A DNA stretch of 64,000 nucleotides. Origin: Tenodera sinensis (lineage: Eukaryota > Arthropoda > Insecta > Mantodea > Mantidae). The position numbers and the translations under genes are program-made. Numbering within the stretch: the stretch's first letter is position 1; the number at the start of each line of letters is the position of its first letter. Positions 12,010 through 25,184 of the stretch are shown piece after piece. Below the pieces are notes generated by a model. The model had not been told where the DNA came from. It made no database searches and saw only the letters and a list, made by a program, of their open reading frames with translations. Location: the NCBI GenBank assembly GCA_030765045.1, contig CM060965.1:67101787-67165786 (forward strand), in the 5' to 3' direction.

Positions 12010-13300
12010 TTTACCACGTATCCTAACTTCAGTTCTCTGAATGTTCTCATTCCAATACTTGGTGTACGTTCCTAGCCACAGGACCCTGCAATATGTGTTA
12101 AACAGATGAAATAAGGGGCTAAATTCCATCATTCGATGATTTTTATAGGTCGTTGCTATTTGCTCTTAAAACTACACTAATATTGTATTAAATATATAAC
12201 ATGATTTGATTTATCATGTCTTAGAATCTTCATTTTTTCATATTTTATCTGTTCATTAGAGAACAGTAACTTAGTAGCAGTCGGTGCGCTGCCACAAATT
12301 AGTAGTATTAGTAGATACTACTTTACAACTTTTTCAGAAACATCTCTCCAATTAAAGATGAATCGCACCCCCTACCATTATGATGGTAAACGATGGAAAA
12401 ATATAATCATTGTTCTATTGCACTAAAATTTGTCAGCAAAGAAGTGAATTCACCTGAAAGGAAATAAAACAAATGGCTACACAGGATTCAGCAGCTTTTG
12501 AAAATTAAAATATTGAAAATATTTTGTGTCCACCGCAGTAAAATGCACGAGGATTCTTTCTGGTCAGCGTTCCATATTTTATTGCTGCTGAAACAGCAGA
12601 TGGGAACCGCGTGGCCTACCAAAATGAAAAATTGCTTGGGTTGTGGAATTTAAAACCCAATATTTTACTGTAGTTTCTAATAAAATACTGTTATATTTCG
12701 CATTCATACTCTCTGTACCAACCGTGCATGCTTGAAACTAGGGAGGAAAATCACTAAGCATGTTCTAGTAGCTTTGTTAACCATACAAAGCGTTCTATTT
12801 TACTTGCAAGTGAAGGGAATTTAATTTCCTCCGAGGAGGTTTTAATCAGGAATCTAGACATCGCTATTGTCTGGTGCAGTTTATTAAAGAGCTGCTTAGA
12901 CGCTATTAAAAGACAATTTGTCTGCCAATTAATCATGTTAAATGTTAATATCATGCGCGAGTTAAAGCAGCAATGATATGATGTTACTTGAATACAGAGC
13001 TTCACTACGGTAATATGTGTAACTAATTATTTTTAAGGGTTTTTGAGCATTAATTTGGCAGAAAGTGTATAATTTGAATTTTACTTGAATAAGTGCATGT
13101 GTATATGTATTACTTAAAATAAAATAAAGCGAGTAATCAAATCTTAACAGAGTTTTAGTGTTAATGTTTTTACAACAAGAGTTGTTTGAACATTTTGGAC
13201 ACAGTCCATATATACAATTAATTTATAAAATGTTTTCTACTTCTTATGCATTCTAAGTTTAGAAGTAATAATCACGCTTATTGTCCTACACTATGGCGCT
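12010..13300. other. Anonymous AT-rich DNA
   Basis: No gene or recognisable repeat seen. Confidence 0.5.
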
Positions 13301-13309
13301 CTGATTCCC

Positions 13310-13590
13310 CGCTAAGGATCAGTCCCACCCATGGAGGTACGGCTTTTAAGTTCCGGATATAGGACCGTGCCCATTCAGCCTCGTGAGGAAATTGGGGAGC
13401 TGCGATAGGCAGCGATCCTGACCAAGAAAGCCAACATTAGGAGTGGCGGATGTGTGATGCTGGCTCCGTGGCCTCCACGTATCACTTGGATGATCGCTCA
13501 CCTCTGTTGCGATACGTGGGTGTGAGATCGGCACTGAAGTTCGCAGTCCTAGGCTAGTAGGACTGCAGTGGCAGAGGATTGTTATAAAAT
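13310..13590 (+). repeat. SINE-like structured element, related to 25.97-26.2 kb
   Basis: A GC-richer block containing cctcgtgaggaaattgggga, which aligns loosely with the plus-strand block near 25975 (ctgagaggtcaattgaggag), so both may be one dispersed family. It contains two perfect 9-bp inverted repeats: CCACGTATC (13475-13483) with its complement at 13511-13519, and GCAGTCCTA (13543-13551) with its complement at 13558-13566. No Pol III boxes are clear. Confidence 0.45.
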
Positions 13591-13599
13591 ACATGTATT

Positions 13600-14820
13600 A
13601 TAAAGCATATCTTTATTAATTTAGTATGTATAGTTTCTAACATATTTAACGGTAGATATGAATACAATCCAGTGAAAATTTATCAGAAAGTATCAGAAAA
13701 TTTGCTACCCTCAGATTAATCTCCGTTATACCTTATATGTACAACGATTTACCCTACTGGAAAATAAGTCAGGCATATCCATTTTTGTAGAATCTTTGAG
13801 GTGCTAGTGGATTCACAGTAATTGTATACATCTTGAACTTCTTCAAATAAATGTCTACAAATGCCTCTATGTGTAAGACAGTTGCATGGCAATTTTTCTA
13901 GTCTTGGAGAACGATAATTATGGGTTTTACAGCGAAATTCTGAAATGATTGTATGCAAATAATCCAAAGGTTTGCAATGTTGTATAATTGTCATTCGAAT
14001 TGTTTATATGGGTTTGGATTTGATCCTGTTGAATAGTTAATACGCTTCCATTGGTGTCTTTAGATTTGCAATTTTTACGCTTTTGGTGATATGAAGAAAC
14101 ATTGATATCAGCTGGATACGGATCGGGGTTCCATTTGTGATTCAGTATCATTATGAATATATTAAGAACCTTCGGGACTAAACTAAAGGCTTATCCGTCA
14201 TTAGGATAAATTCTTTGGCAGTTAAGGGAAGAGGAAATGAATGCTAAATGCATTTTTGCGTATGACGTTTTTATTTGACTGTCCCAAAATAAGCAGAATT
14301 CTTTGTCTAATGATAATAAAATATACAGTACGATGCACTAGAGTGTGCAGTGAACTGTTAGAACGATAAGTTATCCTACTTTGGCTATTTGTTTTAATTC
14401 TAACTTATCTTTCTTCTCGTTTCCGTTATCACGGCCCTTAGCAAGCAATTGAAGGGAGCGGGAAGACCCTTCTTATATTTGTGTTCACAACCTATTCACT
14501 TAGTTTTATTTTCTTTAAATGTTCATTTATATGCCACCTTTAACACCTAAGGTCATATTGGTAACTTTTTACCTGTGGAACAATTGCTCAACAGCGATAA
14601 TGTTATCTCGCCTTGTAGAGAGAGAAATAGAGTATGGATGGAGGGGGTTCCACACTGAGCTAATTGTTGAGGGTATTGTCTATCAGGCCTCGATAGAAAG
14701 GGATGAAATGGGAGTGCTCTATGGGCGAATTGGAACCCAGGCGAGTAGCGCTAGCCAGCGTGAGGGTCCATAATGTGTGCTGAAGATCTTTGGGCTTGTA
14801 TTACTTTTGGTTATTACATT
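13600..14820. other. Anonymous, mostly AT-rich DNA
   Basis: No recognisable gene. A somewhat GC-richer patch at 14620-14770 is open in one frame but matches nothing I know. Confidence 0.45.
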
Positions 14821-14824
14821 AAAT

Positions 14825-15180
14825 TCTCACACACAGTCACACTGTCACACTTCCGGACTCTAGGCCAGGCGTGTCAAACAGCACTTACCAGGTGTGAAAA
14901 TATCCCCCTATTTTCCCTCCCTTCAAATCGGAGAACGAGAAAAACAAAGCGAAAACCGGTTCTACTAGCGCGTGCTACTGCAGTTAAGGAGGGGTGGACT
15001 CCTCTCTTCACACCCTCGGAGTGATGTTCGACAGGCCTGCTCTAGACTCTAGGGAGGAATAATCCTGGCTGACCAAAAACTTCCACCCTCCAGTCAGGAA
15101 TCGAATCCGGGAGCTCTGGATTTGATTAGAATGCTAAGCCCCAGAAAACAGAGGCACTCGTTAAGTTGATACTCAACCGG
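14825..15180 (-). repeat. tRNA-derived SINE interrupted by a hAT MITE
   Basis: On the minus strand ggattcgattcct (about 15097-15109) is a good B box. The body matches the SINE at 2.6 kb. The element is split at ctctagg by the 174-bp insertion listed separately; removing it makes the SINE body continuous (cggactctagg joined to gaggaata). Confidence 0.65.
14866..15039. mobile_element. Small non-autonomous hAT element (MITE), 174 bp
   Basis: The left end CAGGCGTGTCAAACAGCAC and the reverse complement of the right end (CAGGCCTGTCGAACATCAC) match at 16 of 19 positions. CAGG-GTGTCAAAC ends are typical of hAT elements. The flanking octamers ctctaggc (14858-14865) and ctctagac (15040-15047) match at 7 of 8, the 8-bp target duplication expected of hAT insertion. 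There is no coding capacity, so it would have depended on a transposase supplied elsewhere. Confidence 0.8.
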
Positions 15181-15189
15181 CTTGTAGCA

Positions 15190-15535
15190 TAAAATCAAGT
15201 ATCCGCTGTCATCCAAAACAGGATCGTTTTGCGTTGCCAGTTCTCACTGTCATACATCTTGCAATGATATCAAAGAATTTTCTGGACGCACACAGCTGTG
15301 CAACTAAGATAATGATAGACACTTCCAACGGATAACACTGTTTGAGGAGTACAATAGGAAATGTAAAACTTCAGTGCCACAGCTGGAATTTGAACCACAG
15401 AACCTCCGAATCCCAGCTGTGGCATTGAATTTTTCCGTTCCGATTCTACCTCTCAAACATTACCCACACACGGCTTGTGTGTTTAAAAACACCAACAGTA
15501 AGTTTGTTGGCATGAATAAATAATAAAAATCTGAT
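15190..15535. other. Anonymous DNA with a short hairpin
   Basis: Contains an imperfect inverted repeat (14 of 15 bases) at 15372-15386 and 15413-15427, around gtgccacagctgg. No gene. Confidence 0.5.
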
Positions 15536-15551
15536 GTGTTGCACTCACATG

Positions 15552-16360
15552 ACTTTCTCTACTCTTGTACTAACCATTCTTACAAACTCTTATTCCTATA
15601 TCTTCTTTCTTGTTAGCTGAGACAAACATTTGTACAAATTATCTTATTGCTTATTTCCTTGTTGGTGCAAAGGGAATGTTTGTGCGATAGTCAAGTGTTT
15701 GAGATTCTGTTGTCTTTGCACACATGACATATAAAAAATGAACAGCAATGATTCATTTCACGAAAGTTCTAAGTTTTCCGAAACTCACACACATAACAAG
15801 GAATATTTCCGAAATGGTTCAACCCACAAGAAAATGTATTGAGACATAAATTGTGTATTTTAGCAAGATCTACATTTTCTGTACAGCATAATTTGATCTA
15901 TCTCTAACGGTTTACCAGTTATGCAAAAGTCGTCCAGAGTAAATACGACTACAGGGGCTATAGCCAGAAAACTCAAGATATACATTTCATTTGTCATCAA
16001 AATATCTCAAACATATGACATTTTAATCAAAATCGTTACAGACATTTTCAACAAAATCAAAATTTTCGAAAAATTTTCCATGTAAAGGGTAGTTTAGGGT
16101 GGGGCTATTTTCTTCAAAATTTTCGTGTCGCATCCTTGAAAGATATTAAACTTAAATACCAACTTTGGTTTTTAACCGACCTTTCGTTTTTGAGTTATGC
16201 TGTCCACAGTGTGACAGACTGACACACAGACACACACACGGACATTTTTCTAAAAATGCTTTTTTTGGATTCAGGGGGCCTCAAAACATTTGCGGTGAAA
16301 TCTCGACATCGAATTTTTGGGTGGAATACAATACTTCCCCTACTTACCAGTAGAGAAAGT
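15552..16360 (+). mobile_element. Repeat A, near-complete copy (809 bp)
   Basis: The copy begins ACTTTCTCTAC (15552-15562) and ends GTAGAGAAAGT (16350-16360), an 11-bp terminal inverted repeat. Internal landmarks in order are attatcttattgc, gaaatggttca, ggtttaccagttatgcaaaa, aaatatctcaaacatatgac, cttcgtgtcgcatccttgaa, tttttgagttatgctgtcc, a short CA-rich stretch, and atcgaatttttgggtggaat. The bases ttgcactcacatg just upstream are also conserved between copies, so the true 5' end may lie further out. No domain-bearing protein is encoded. It is most likely a non-autonomous DNA transposon. Confidence 0.75.
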
Positions 16361-16369
16361 AAAAACGAA

Positions 16370-18630
16370 TAACTTTACCTTTCTTATAGTTAACACAAAT
16401 AACAATATGCAATGCAGTTCTGTGTTATACATATCCGCATTCCCGTCCCAACGTTCTTTATATACGAATACTCCTATGGATATTTCCTATTATCAGACTA
16501 ACATTCTCCGTTCTTTTGTGGTAAGCCATACATAGAGATATTTGAGATATCTGGTAAAGTTTCAGGGACTATCGACCTAATTTCTAATGTATGCTCTGGC
16601 TAGTAATGCAATGTTCAATTTATACTCCACTTTTAACTCCGTGGTGATTTTGCCTATCAGAATGAAGTTAACTCGTGTACATTGGTTTTTCTTGGATCGT
16701 ATACATTATATTTCACACATACAGTCACACTTCCAGACTGTGGAAAAGATAGGGAATAATCTTGGTTATAGAAAAAGTATCTACCGATTGAATTACGGGC
16801 TTGGCAGTGTGAAGCGGAAACCCGCGCCAATTAATGAGAATAAATTCGCGTCTAGCAACAATAAAAAAGTGAAGTGAATTATCAGTGGAATAAAGAAAGA
16901 TCTAAAGTTTCGGAGACAGGACATCACCATATGAAAATTGTTAAGGCAAGTTAAAAAGAAGAGAAAGAGAAGAAACCAATAAAACACGCTCTAATCACAC
17001 GCTAGGCACGAAGGGGAACAGAACTAGGAATTGGACGTAGACGCTGTCTGGACACAATCGAGAGAAAACTGAGAAACTTGTGAGTAGGACGGGGGTGAGA
17101 AGGGGTCAACATGTGTAAGAACAAAAAGTAAGGTAAAAGAAAGAAAAAGTAAAGAGAAAGAAACCTACGTTTGGTATGTGTTCTGTAACTACATTTCACT
17201 TCCCCAGCTGGAACGACCCAGATAAAATCTCCTGCTCACCTATTTTCTTAACAAATCAGCGACCATGGCTGCTGGAAGAAGAAGAATTCTACGTACCTGA
17301 TTCCCACGCGCACACTGAAATACCTAATTCCCGACAACTCCAATTAGGCCCTTTCTGTTCTTTCTTTCTTCTTTTAACACCGCACCAAATGCTGAGTTGT
17401 TGTTGTGACTAGAGAAGATAGCACAGTGTAAGAAGAGAAAATTACAAGAGAAATACAATGTATGTTACATCAGGATTGAAGCCGGTGGAGAATTGATGTC
17501 TTGGCCATCTTCGAGTTCATTCTTAGGTTCTCTTTGCATTACGATTAGCACAATGTCGCCGTACAGTCCGGCCACCCGCAGCACACAATGGTAGAGGCAA
17601 AAGAAGATAGTAAAAACAGCAAGGCTGAATTACAGCGTTAAACGCTTACTTTGCATATTTTAGATTTGTTATTTATCTTTTATAGGAATAGTTTGTTACA
17701 ACAGTCTTCATTTTTGCAGTATTTATTGTTACTATTTTAATTTGATTTGTAATGAACTCAGCTAGAAATAAGTAAAAGTAAACGGCGATTTAGCGAATTA
17801 TGTATAATAAAAGTATCCAGAACTTCAAATTTGTAAAATTATTAGTTTATTTGAAACTTAGAAAATATAAACAAACAACATTAAGTGCAAGTGGTTTCAA
17901 CAGAACCCAATCAAACCTTGGAGTGTTGCGCTCCCTTCTTCTGTTACTTTGGTGTATTTAGCTGCAACTGCCTTAAGCGTAGGTTGTCCTAGCCTTCAAT
18001 TAAAGCGGTAAAGTCTGTGGAAGGAACGTCGGTTGAAACATCAATTTTTCCAATTTTTCAAAGCACTTACTACCTTAATTAATCCAACTCGATGCACGAT
18101 ATGTAGGTATATGCAGCACGCTGTGTGACTGAATGTGGTAAAACAAACTTTGCATAAGGCTTCTGACAGTGTTATTCGTTGATTTCAAATACAGTTTTTC
18201 GTAAAGATATTAGAAAAGAAAAAGACATCTTCGTTTATAATCATAATTTTTGTTTTTCGCAATACTACTTCCATATAGCGTTAACATATTCAGTTTCAAA
18301 GATTTTAAAGCGACGTGGTGTCTAATATTATCTAGTCATTAGCAAATAATAATTATATCCATTTTATTTGTGTTAAATGTTATGGGCAAATCAAATTGCC
18401 AAGGATAGCATCCCAGTACGCAAGTAGCGGCAGCGGTACTAAGTCCCTGGTGGTTTGTAGCTTAAACCTATATCATAGCACATGATACTAATAATCGTCA
18501 TCAATTGGCTCGATAACCGTGTTTCTGAGTGAATACAAACTTGTGGTTTTGCTGTTACGCTGAGTAAACATGGAATAGGTCTCCAGTTCTGTATAACGAA
18601 GCCGTGTAGATAACTTGGTGTATAGCGTGT
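16370..18630. other. Anonymous DNA
   Basis: No recognisable gene. A fragment near 16710-16765 (cagtcacacttccagactg) resembles the 3' part of the SINE family at 14.8 kb. A purine-rich stretch lies at 16880-17165. Confidence 0.45.
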
Positions 18631-18637
18631 GCCGAAA

Positions 18638-18876
18638 GGTAGCGTTTATCGCCCGCTTTTACTACATACGGCACCGCAGGCGGTCATACTGATGGTACAT
18701 GTAATGAAGATGGAGCACCGGTGGAATGAGATGGCGGGGCAAACCGGAGAACCCGGAGGAAACCCACCCCAGCGCCGCTTCGTCCACCACAAATCTCACT
18801 TGCGGTTACCTGGGCTCAAACTTGGGCCGCTTTGGTGAGAAGCGAATGGTCTAACCACTCGGCTACGGCGCGGGCT
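18638..18876 (-). repeat. tRNA-derived SINE, GCCGAGTGGTTAGA head
   Basis: On the minus strand the head reads cgtagccgagtggttagacc (A box) and aagtttgagcccagg (degenerate B box). A core gtggtggacgaagcggcg and a body ending with a pyrimidine/purine segment and tatgtagtaaaagcgggcg follow. Near-identical organisation recurs at 39.5-39.7 kb and, more diverged, at 28.1-28.2 kb. Confidence 0.8.
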
Positions 18877-18879
18877 GCC

Positions 18880-19595
18880 AAGGGACTTAAATTCCTATGC
18901 ACATTACAGTACATAGGAAGTAGTTATAAGAAGTCCAATTTTGACAGCGTTTGACATAAAATATATTCAGCAGTCCATTGTGGATGAAGCTAATTTTGTC
19001 GCATTTTCGCAGACTTAGTCATGTTTCAATAGAACAAAATATATCCATCTTACACTATCATAAAATTCACGGCAGAGAATGCAGTGAAAGATAAAGCGAA
19101 CAGAAAGAGCATAAAGGGTGCAATATTTTCATTCACATTCATTTAAAAGTAAAGAAAACTTTGTTAAGGTTTGAAACACAAATTTCCGTTACTGAATGGT
19201 TGAGCAGCGGCATAATGAGGCGTTTCTATGTAATCGCTAGTGTTCAGAAATATTTGCAAATGCACATTTGAAATGTATCTCTTAGTAAACGTAGTAATTG
19301 TATGTTCCATATCAAAGTACGACGATATGTGTCAGTTTGTGCGATATCGGTATATTGGATATGAGCATATTTTGTGCATACTTTGTACATTTTTTTACCA
19401 CAGATCATTTGAAGTTTTCTGAACTTCGATAAAACCCGTGTTACTGGCGAGAGTGCTGTCGGGGCGTTGTCGTGGTAATGTTGACAATGTTGTACGAGAA
19501 ACGAGTAAATGTCGTCTTTGCTTATTCTCTTTGTCTCTTTCATTTATTGTGCGTTTGTTCAAGATAGTGCGAGCAAGTAATTAGGGTGTCAAAAG
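18880..19595. other. Anonymous AT-rich DNA
   Basis: No gene or recognisable repeat seen. Confidence 0.45.
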
Positions 19596-19599
19596 AAAG

Positions 19600-19940
19600 G
19601 TCAAGCAAGAAGTAGTCGAGGGAGAGTTTGATGTTACCATTGAAAGTGTAGACACGGCAAGTGGAAAACGTTGGTGAAGTCTTTAAAAAGAATAATGGGC
19701 TTGCAGATCTAAGAGAAATTAGGAAAGTATTTCAAGATTCTGATAAGTACATGGACATTAACACTTTTAGTTTATTGTCCTATTTGGAGTTTGTTCAATC
19801 ACTTCGTGTGATATTTAAACGGTATTTCACGCTCAGAAGTACATTTTTGGCGCACAGAAGGAATATGTTAGAGCCGAAAATATGGAAAAAATTATTGTAT
19901 GTCCTAGTCATATTTGTGGAGGTTGCTAAATAAGCACAGA
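19600..19940 (+). pseudogene. Probable hAT transposase C-terminal relic
   Basis: The frame at 19661-19933 includes VFKKNNGLADLREIRKVFQD, resembling the linker that precedes the hATC dimerisation region (compare KNPGFxxLRxIxxxL in related transposases and the relic at 24.5 kb). The segment TFLAHRRNMLEP followed, after a one-base shift, by ENMEKIIVC matches the end of a hATC region (YKxxLSxRRxxLxxENxEKxLVVxC). The DVERSFS motif is degraded to SLRVIFK. The upstream catalytic core is absent. The assignment rests on pattern memory and is moderate. Confidence 0.45.
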
Positions 19941-19944
19941 TAGG

Positions 19945-22770
19945 AACTTAAACACCAAGGCCAGAACAAAAGGAGATGAAGTCGAAATGTTAATGGCACT
20001 TCAAGCTGTAACAAACCACCGGTATCCCTTTTTGTCTGTTGGCGTGCGTAGGCCAATTATGAGAGCGCGTTTTACCGGACAGTGACTCATGGCTGCTGTT
20101 GTGTACGATCTATGTATCGATGGAGGTTTGAGTGTAGCTAACTTGATGCCAACTACTTGAGAATTAATAGTTTGTTCACTAGCTCATGGTCAGTACGTCA
20201 GTAAATAATTCCAGGTACACAGTGATATCTGAAGCTGGATTTGTGCTTCTGGTTGCACTTGCGATAATAGTGCCAACCTTGGAATGTGTATCCACGCTAG
20301 ATTAAAGCAAAGAAGTCACTCAAAATAGCAGAAATTAAATGTTATTTTCAGTTCGTGCAGTATGCTTAACTTATAAAATGTAAACGATGTTTTCAACTAC
20401 TCTGTCCTTCTGCCATTGATCATTTTCTACCTTTTCTACAGTTTTTTAAAAATTGTGCTAAAAGTGATATGCCCTCGAGCGTTATATGGTGCAATTCCTT
20501 TAAGTTACCTGTTACACTTCTTTAACTATTCGTTTTACCTTGGTCCAGGCTAGTTCTATGGAAATGAGATCAGACATGTATGGAGCAAGCGAACAACAGT
20601 GTGGCCTAATGAAACCAAAAATGCGTCCGCTTTAAAAAGCTCTTTAGGTTTGTTTCAATCATCCTAAAAAACCTGTTTTACGCATAAAACTGTCAGTCTG
20701 AATCCCTTTGTTTTGCATTTGCAATATCATAGCAGATTTCACAGCACAGGAGTTCATGTATTTCTATACTCCATCCAGCCTTAGATCCGCACCTTGTATC
20801 CCTCCGCGATAACCTGATATTATCACCTGCGACTATCACAAAACAAACACCACGTGGACTCATACCTCGTATTTATGTTGCGACAGAACGATATTTACTC
20901 AGGAATTTTAGAAATATCACGTTACATTTAAGTAGTCTTTACCAGGGTTATCGTACATCTTGAAAACTCACAGATAAATGCCGGTAATTAAGGTACTATA
21001 TTTTATGGTGTGCTTTGGTTTCGGCGTATTGCGAGTTCGTTGTTGATGGCTTGTGTTTACATCAAGTGCGGATCTAACGGTGGAGCGATTATACACTCCT
21101 TTGTGTTTACTTCTGATATAACGCTAGTGAAATTAAGAGAAATCACCCCAAGTAAACATAGTGGGAACAACATTGGACTTAAGTTTGCAACGTAACCAAT
21201 AGCAACTTTTGCGAGGAAGTTTTCAGAACTCAGATTACACTACGTGAAATGTCTCTCCTCTCCCTTTCATTCCCTTAAGGCCATGAGCTGGTGAACACAG
21301 TATTTCTGGTGATAAGAAAGAGTAGTTAGGAATAACTAGTGAAAGTGTTTATCTTTGTAACTAAAATATTGAGTATGTTATGTTTCATTGCTAATGATTG
21401 CTCAAAAAGACATATCTTTAAGGCACATATTTAAACACGCACTTCTGCATGTTTGGGCTAAATGTAGGTATATTTGCATTCATATTTCAGATACTAATTC
21501 TCAAAGCTAGTCAGTTACAGCAACAAACGTACTAAATTTCTGAAATGTTAATATTTTCGCAGTTAATACGACACCTTCACACATTTCTGATCTCCTAAAA
21601 CAAAAACTGGACTTGGAAGCAATAAGAGGTTAAAATTGTGCAGTAGCCCAGGGACATATATAAAGGGCCGCAATGAAAGGTATAATTGTGTTAGTGGTGT
21701 TGATTTAACGGTTTTATCGGTATATACGTATTGAACTTTCGGGAAGTCCAGTAGGCAGGGGCGCTTAACGAAAGTAATTCAGAAATCAAACAAATGAGGC
21801 ACGCTATGCGCTGAGTAGGTATGGCTGTGCGGTGGCTCTTACACATCGTGACCATCGTCCACGGCTGGCTGGATGATTTCTCGTTAACAAAGGAATCGTG
21901 TTGGATAACAATGGAGTAACTATCTTGCGTCTTTGTTGCGCTGAAGGACATGGGACAGGTTGTGTGTGAGAGCGCCCTGGTGCCACACCTTGTTTTCTAG
22001 AAATAGGTCACGTGAGGTTTACACTACGGCTACGAGGAAATATTGGTGGAGTTGGGTGTTTGTGCCGGATCAATAACCGGGGTCCCAGCAGAGGAAGGCA
22101 AGGCGGGTTTATTTCACTTACAACTTTTGTTCTCAGACACAAACATTCTGCACTACAACCCCCTGTCTCTGTCTTCAGGAATGTGCACTCTAAAACGCAG
22201 GGCAGAAAATAAGAGCATATCTTTCGTCCATAGCTCTAAGGAAGTAATGCACCGGGTTGCTAAATATTGTAGCACTTTGCCATTATCGATTACATAGCTT
22301 TTAAAACTTTAAACACTTAATTACATCAGCCATTATTTCTCAACGCATAGCCTATTCATAGGAATTTCACACAATTTTCATATAAAATAGTGAGTGCTTA
22401 GTGGTGACAATTATAAGGAGTGCATCTGTGCCCATAACTTTTTCAGTCAATTTCTTTAACCTCTTCCTAATATTTTCAGTATTGTTCTTACTTCGTCCCC
22501 CTGAATCTATATTTCATATGTTTGCACGTTTAACGCATTCCGTTCTTTGTCACGTATTGCATCCAATCACTTTTCCTCACTTCAACGCAACACCAAATTC
22601 TTTTCACCATGCAGTGCCATACTCGGCAGAAAGCATGTTACTGAAATCTTTCACGGTTTTTCTTCATGGCTCACAGAGGACATTTCTTTTTCTATTACAA
22701 GCTTGCATATCCATGTCTGTTGACAGATAGTTCGGCAACTTTCCTGCAACACGTTCAGGAAAAAGCTGTT
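19945..22770. other. Anonymous AT-rich DNA
   Basis: No recognisable gene or repeat family. The patch at 21700-22220 is somewhat GC-richer and open on both strands, without recognisable protein features. Confidence 0.45.
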
Positions 22771-22773
22771 AGG

Positions 22774-22935
<162 letters not shown>

Positions 22936-22939
22936 CATC

Positions 22940-24290
22940 ATTAATATTATTATATTATTATTGTTGTTATTATTAATAAATAATTTTCAAAGCAGTATGC
23001 TTGTGTGCAAATATTGTGGTTCGAAACTGCTATTCTACCACAAATTTGAAACAGTGGATTCTCCAGGTACTAAATTTCATTGACCACTATTTTGAAGAAG
23101 AAAAAGAATGAAGTGATTAGCTAAAATCAGTGATGTTGGCTTTCTTTAACTTTTACAATGTTGAATAATAGCGAGCCTTATAGCAATAGTCCCTCAGTCC
23201 TTCCCTTAAGAAAATTAGAACTATACTTTTGCGTAATAATCGTATGCACTGATTTCCTTTCCGCATTAAAACTTTTTAAATATTCTATTAAATACAAATT
23301 TCTTTTTGAATTTATATCACAGTCCTTAGTCGAACTACAGTACTGCCCAATTTTTAATCAGGCATACTATATCGAAATTTCGAATTACAGAGTGTTAATG
23401 TTTCTGACCTGCCCCCCCCCCCACTAAGACTTTCAATTAAGAATGGTGCTTATAGAACCGTATTTTCAACATTTAATTAATTGATGTGTATTTTCACCAA
23501 TTCTTAGTTTTTTCCTTCTTTGTTTCATTATGAGAACAATGGACTGTGTAGATCTAAGATGGTATGAAGAACCAGAACTAATGCAGATTAACAGTGAATT
23601 TGTTTACGAATTTAAATAACTATTAAAAGGAATGCTGAACTCTTAAACATTATATTACTTTGATTCAGATTTCTGGCAAACAATTTGCCTAATTTCAGCG
23701 TGCACCATATTACGCACTGTGACATATTGCAAAGTAGATAGCTAAGTATTTAACTTCACACTACTTCGCTACATAATTCAATATTTACATCTATTGTTTC
23801 CATACTTCACATTGTTTCTCGGGCGAATGCTAGCACTCGGATTCATGAGACACTCGCTACAAGGCAGACGCTAATAGTTACTTTACTCTCATTATTTATT
23901 TATTCCGCTCCAAATTCCCTTTGTCTTTTCATTGGATGACATTTCGCGCCTCTGGTCGCGTTCGCATTCCACTTCAATTAGGTGACGTTTTGATTAGCTA
24001 AACTATTCGTCACATGAACCCGTTCAATATGGGGACGGGAATTACCTATAAGCTGCGTTTCAGCAAGGCTTCCCCCATGGTTATGAAACAGTATAACAGA
24101 AGACTTTTGCCGTTCACGAACATTTCCAAGTGATGCAGGGGAATTTTGGTCATAAAACTACACTTCGCCTTTGGTTTGTGGAGATCCTAAGCTTCGAACT
24201 TTGCTTCGTATGATAGCATAGTGTTGCGACGAACATAGTTAAAATGTATGCCCTTAATTACTTTCTTGGCTTAAATGCATATAAATGTTT
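22940..24290. other. Anonymous AT-rich DNA
   Basis: No recognisable gene. A poly-C run of about 12 lies near 23412. Confidence 0.5.
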
Positions 24291-24297
24291 ATCCTGA

Positions 24298-24400
24298 TAA
24301 ACTGAGTGAGATAGCTGCGCGATAATGTGTGAGGCTTGCATTTGGGAGGTCCGTGATTCAAACTCCACAAGGGCTGTCTTCCCTGACTGAAAAATTTAGA
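24298..24400 (+). repeat. SINE head fragment
   Basis: gatagctgcgcgataatgtg resembles an A-box region and gtgattcaaactcc near 24353 a B box. The body is not recognisable beyond about 24400. Confidence 0.45.
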
Positions 24401-24489
24401 TGAAACGATGAAAATAAAGTGCTAGTAATCTACACGATGCAACCTCCTCATGATTTCTGCCATTAAATTGCTTGAAGTATTTTACCCTG

Positions 24490-25175
24490 CCTTGTTCCAT
24501 ATTACTTGCCTTGTCCATGTCATGAACCGCGTTTGCTGAATAACCACAAGTAAATACGTTGGTTTTCACAATTACAAAGGTTTCTATTAAAGCACCTCCA
24601 AGGATCCTGTTATTTCGAGAGATTCCCAATGTTCCACTTCCACCAGAACCTATTCTTACCCGCTGGGGAACGTAGAATATTACAGCAAGCATTTGGAGGA
24701 CATTAAGAACATTATTTTCAAAACTGGGGGAGGATGCAGTGAGCATTACTTCAGTTAAAGAACTTCCGCAGAACCTAACAATTGCCCATGATATTGTATT
24801 CATTAAATCACACTGTGTATTTCTGGTCCCCACTATTAATCTTCCAGAGCGCGCAACTGGGATTGATAGAAGATAAAATCATCTTCGTTCCTGGTCATGC
24901 TGGTGAAAAAGTTTCTGAAAAACTCAAATCAATGCTTTAAAATAAGCCGGGACTGACAGTTCTCCGTACAATTGCTGACATCCTGTCTGTCAGAGAACCC
25001 GAACATAAATGTGCTGTTCCCTTGTGTCTAATACCAACATTTAAACATATGTACTCCGGTGACATCAGTTGATGTGGAACGCTCAGTTTTGGCTTATAAG
25101 ATGATCTTATCTGACAAGCGATACAGTTTCTCAATGGAAAACTTAGAAAAGGTGTTAGTTGTTTACTGCGACTAA
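24490..25175 (+). pseudogene. hAT transposase C-terminal relic
   Basis: Across three frames the plus strand shows the C-terminal half of a hAT transposase. VMNRVC lies near 24517, and FREIPNVPLPPEPILTRWGT near 24616 has the conserved TRWGTW-type Trp of the RNase-H insertion region. HLEDIKNI lies near 24693, VSITSVKELPQNLTIAHDIV near 24740, KVSEKLKSML near 24911, and TSVDVERSVLAYKMILSDKR from about 25062 is the hATC dimerisation motif. The last runs in frame to the TAA at 25173-25175. Internal stops and at least two frameshifts make it non-functional; the catalytic N-terminal half is missing. The 145-codon open frame on the opposite strand is its shadow. Confidence 0.8.
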
Positions 25176-25184
25176 TTATGAGCG

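Noticed and set aside
24396..24833. 145-codon open frame on the minus strand
   Set aside because: It is antisense to a hAT transposase relic whose motifs read clearly on the plus strand; its own translation has no recognisable feature.
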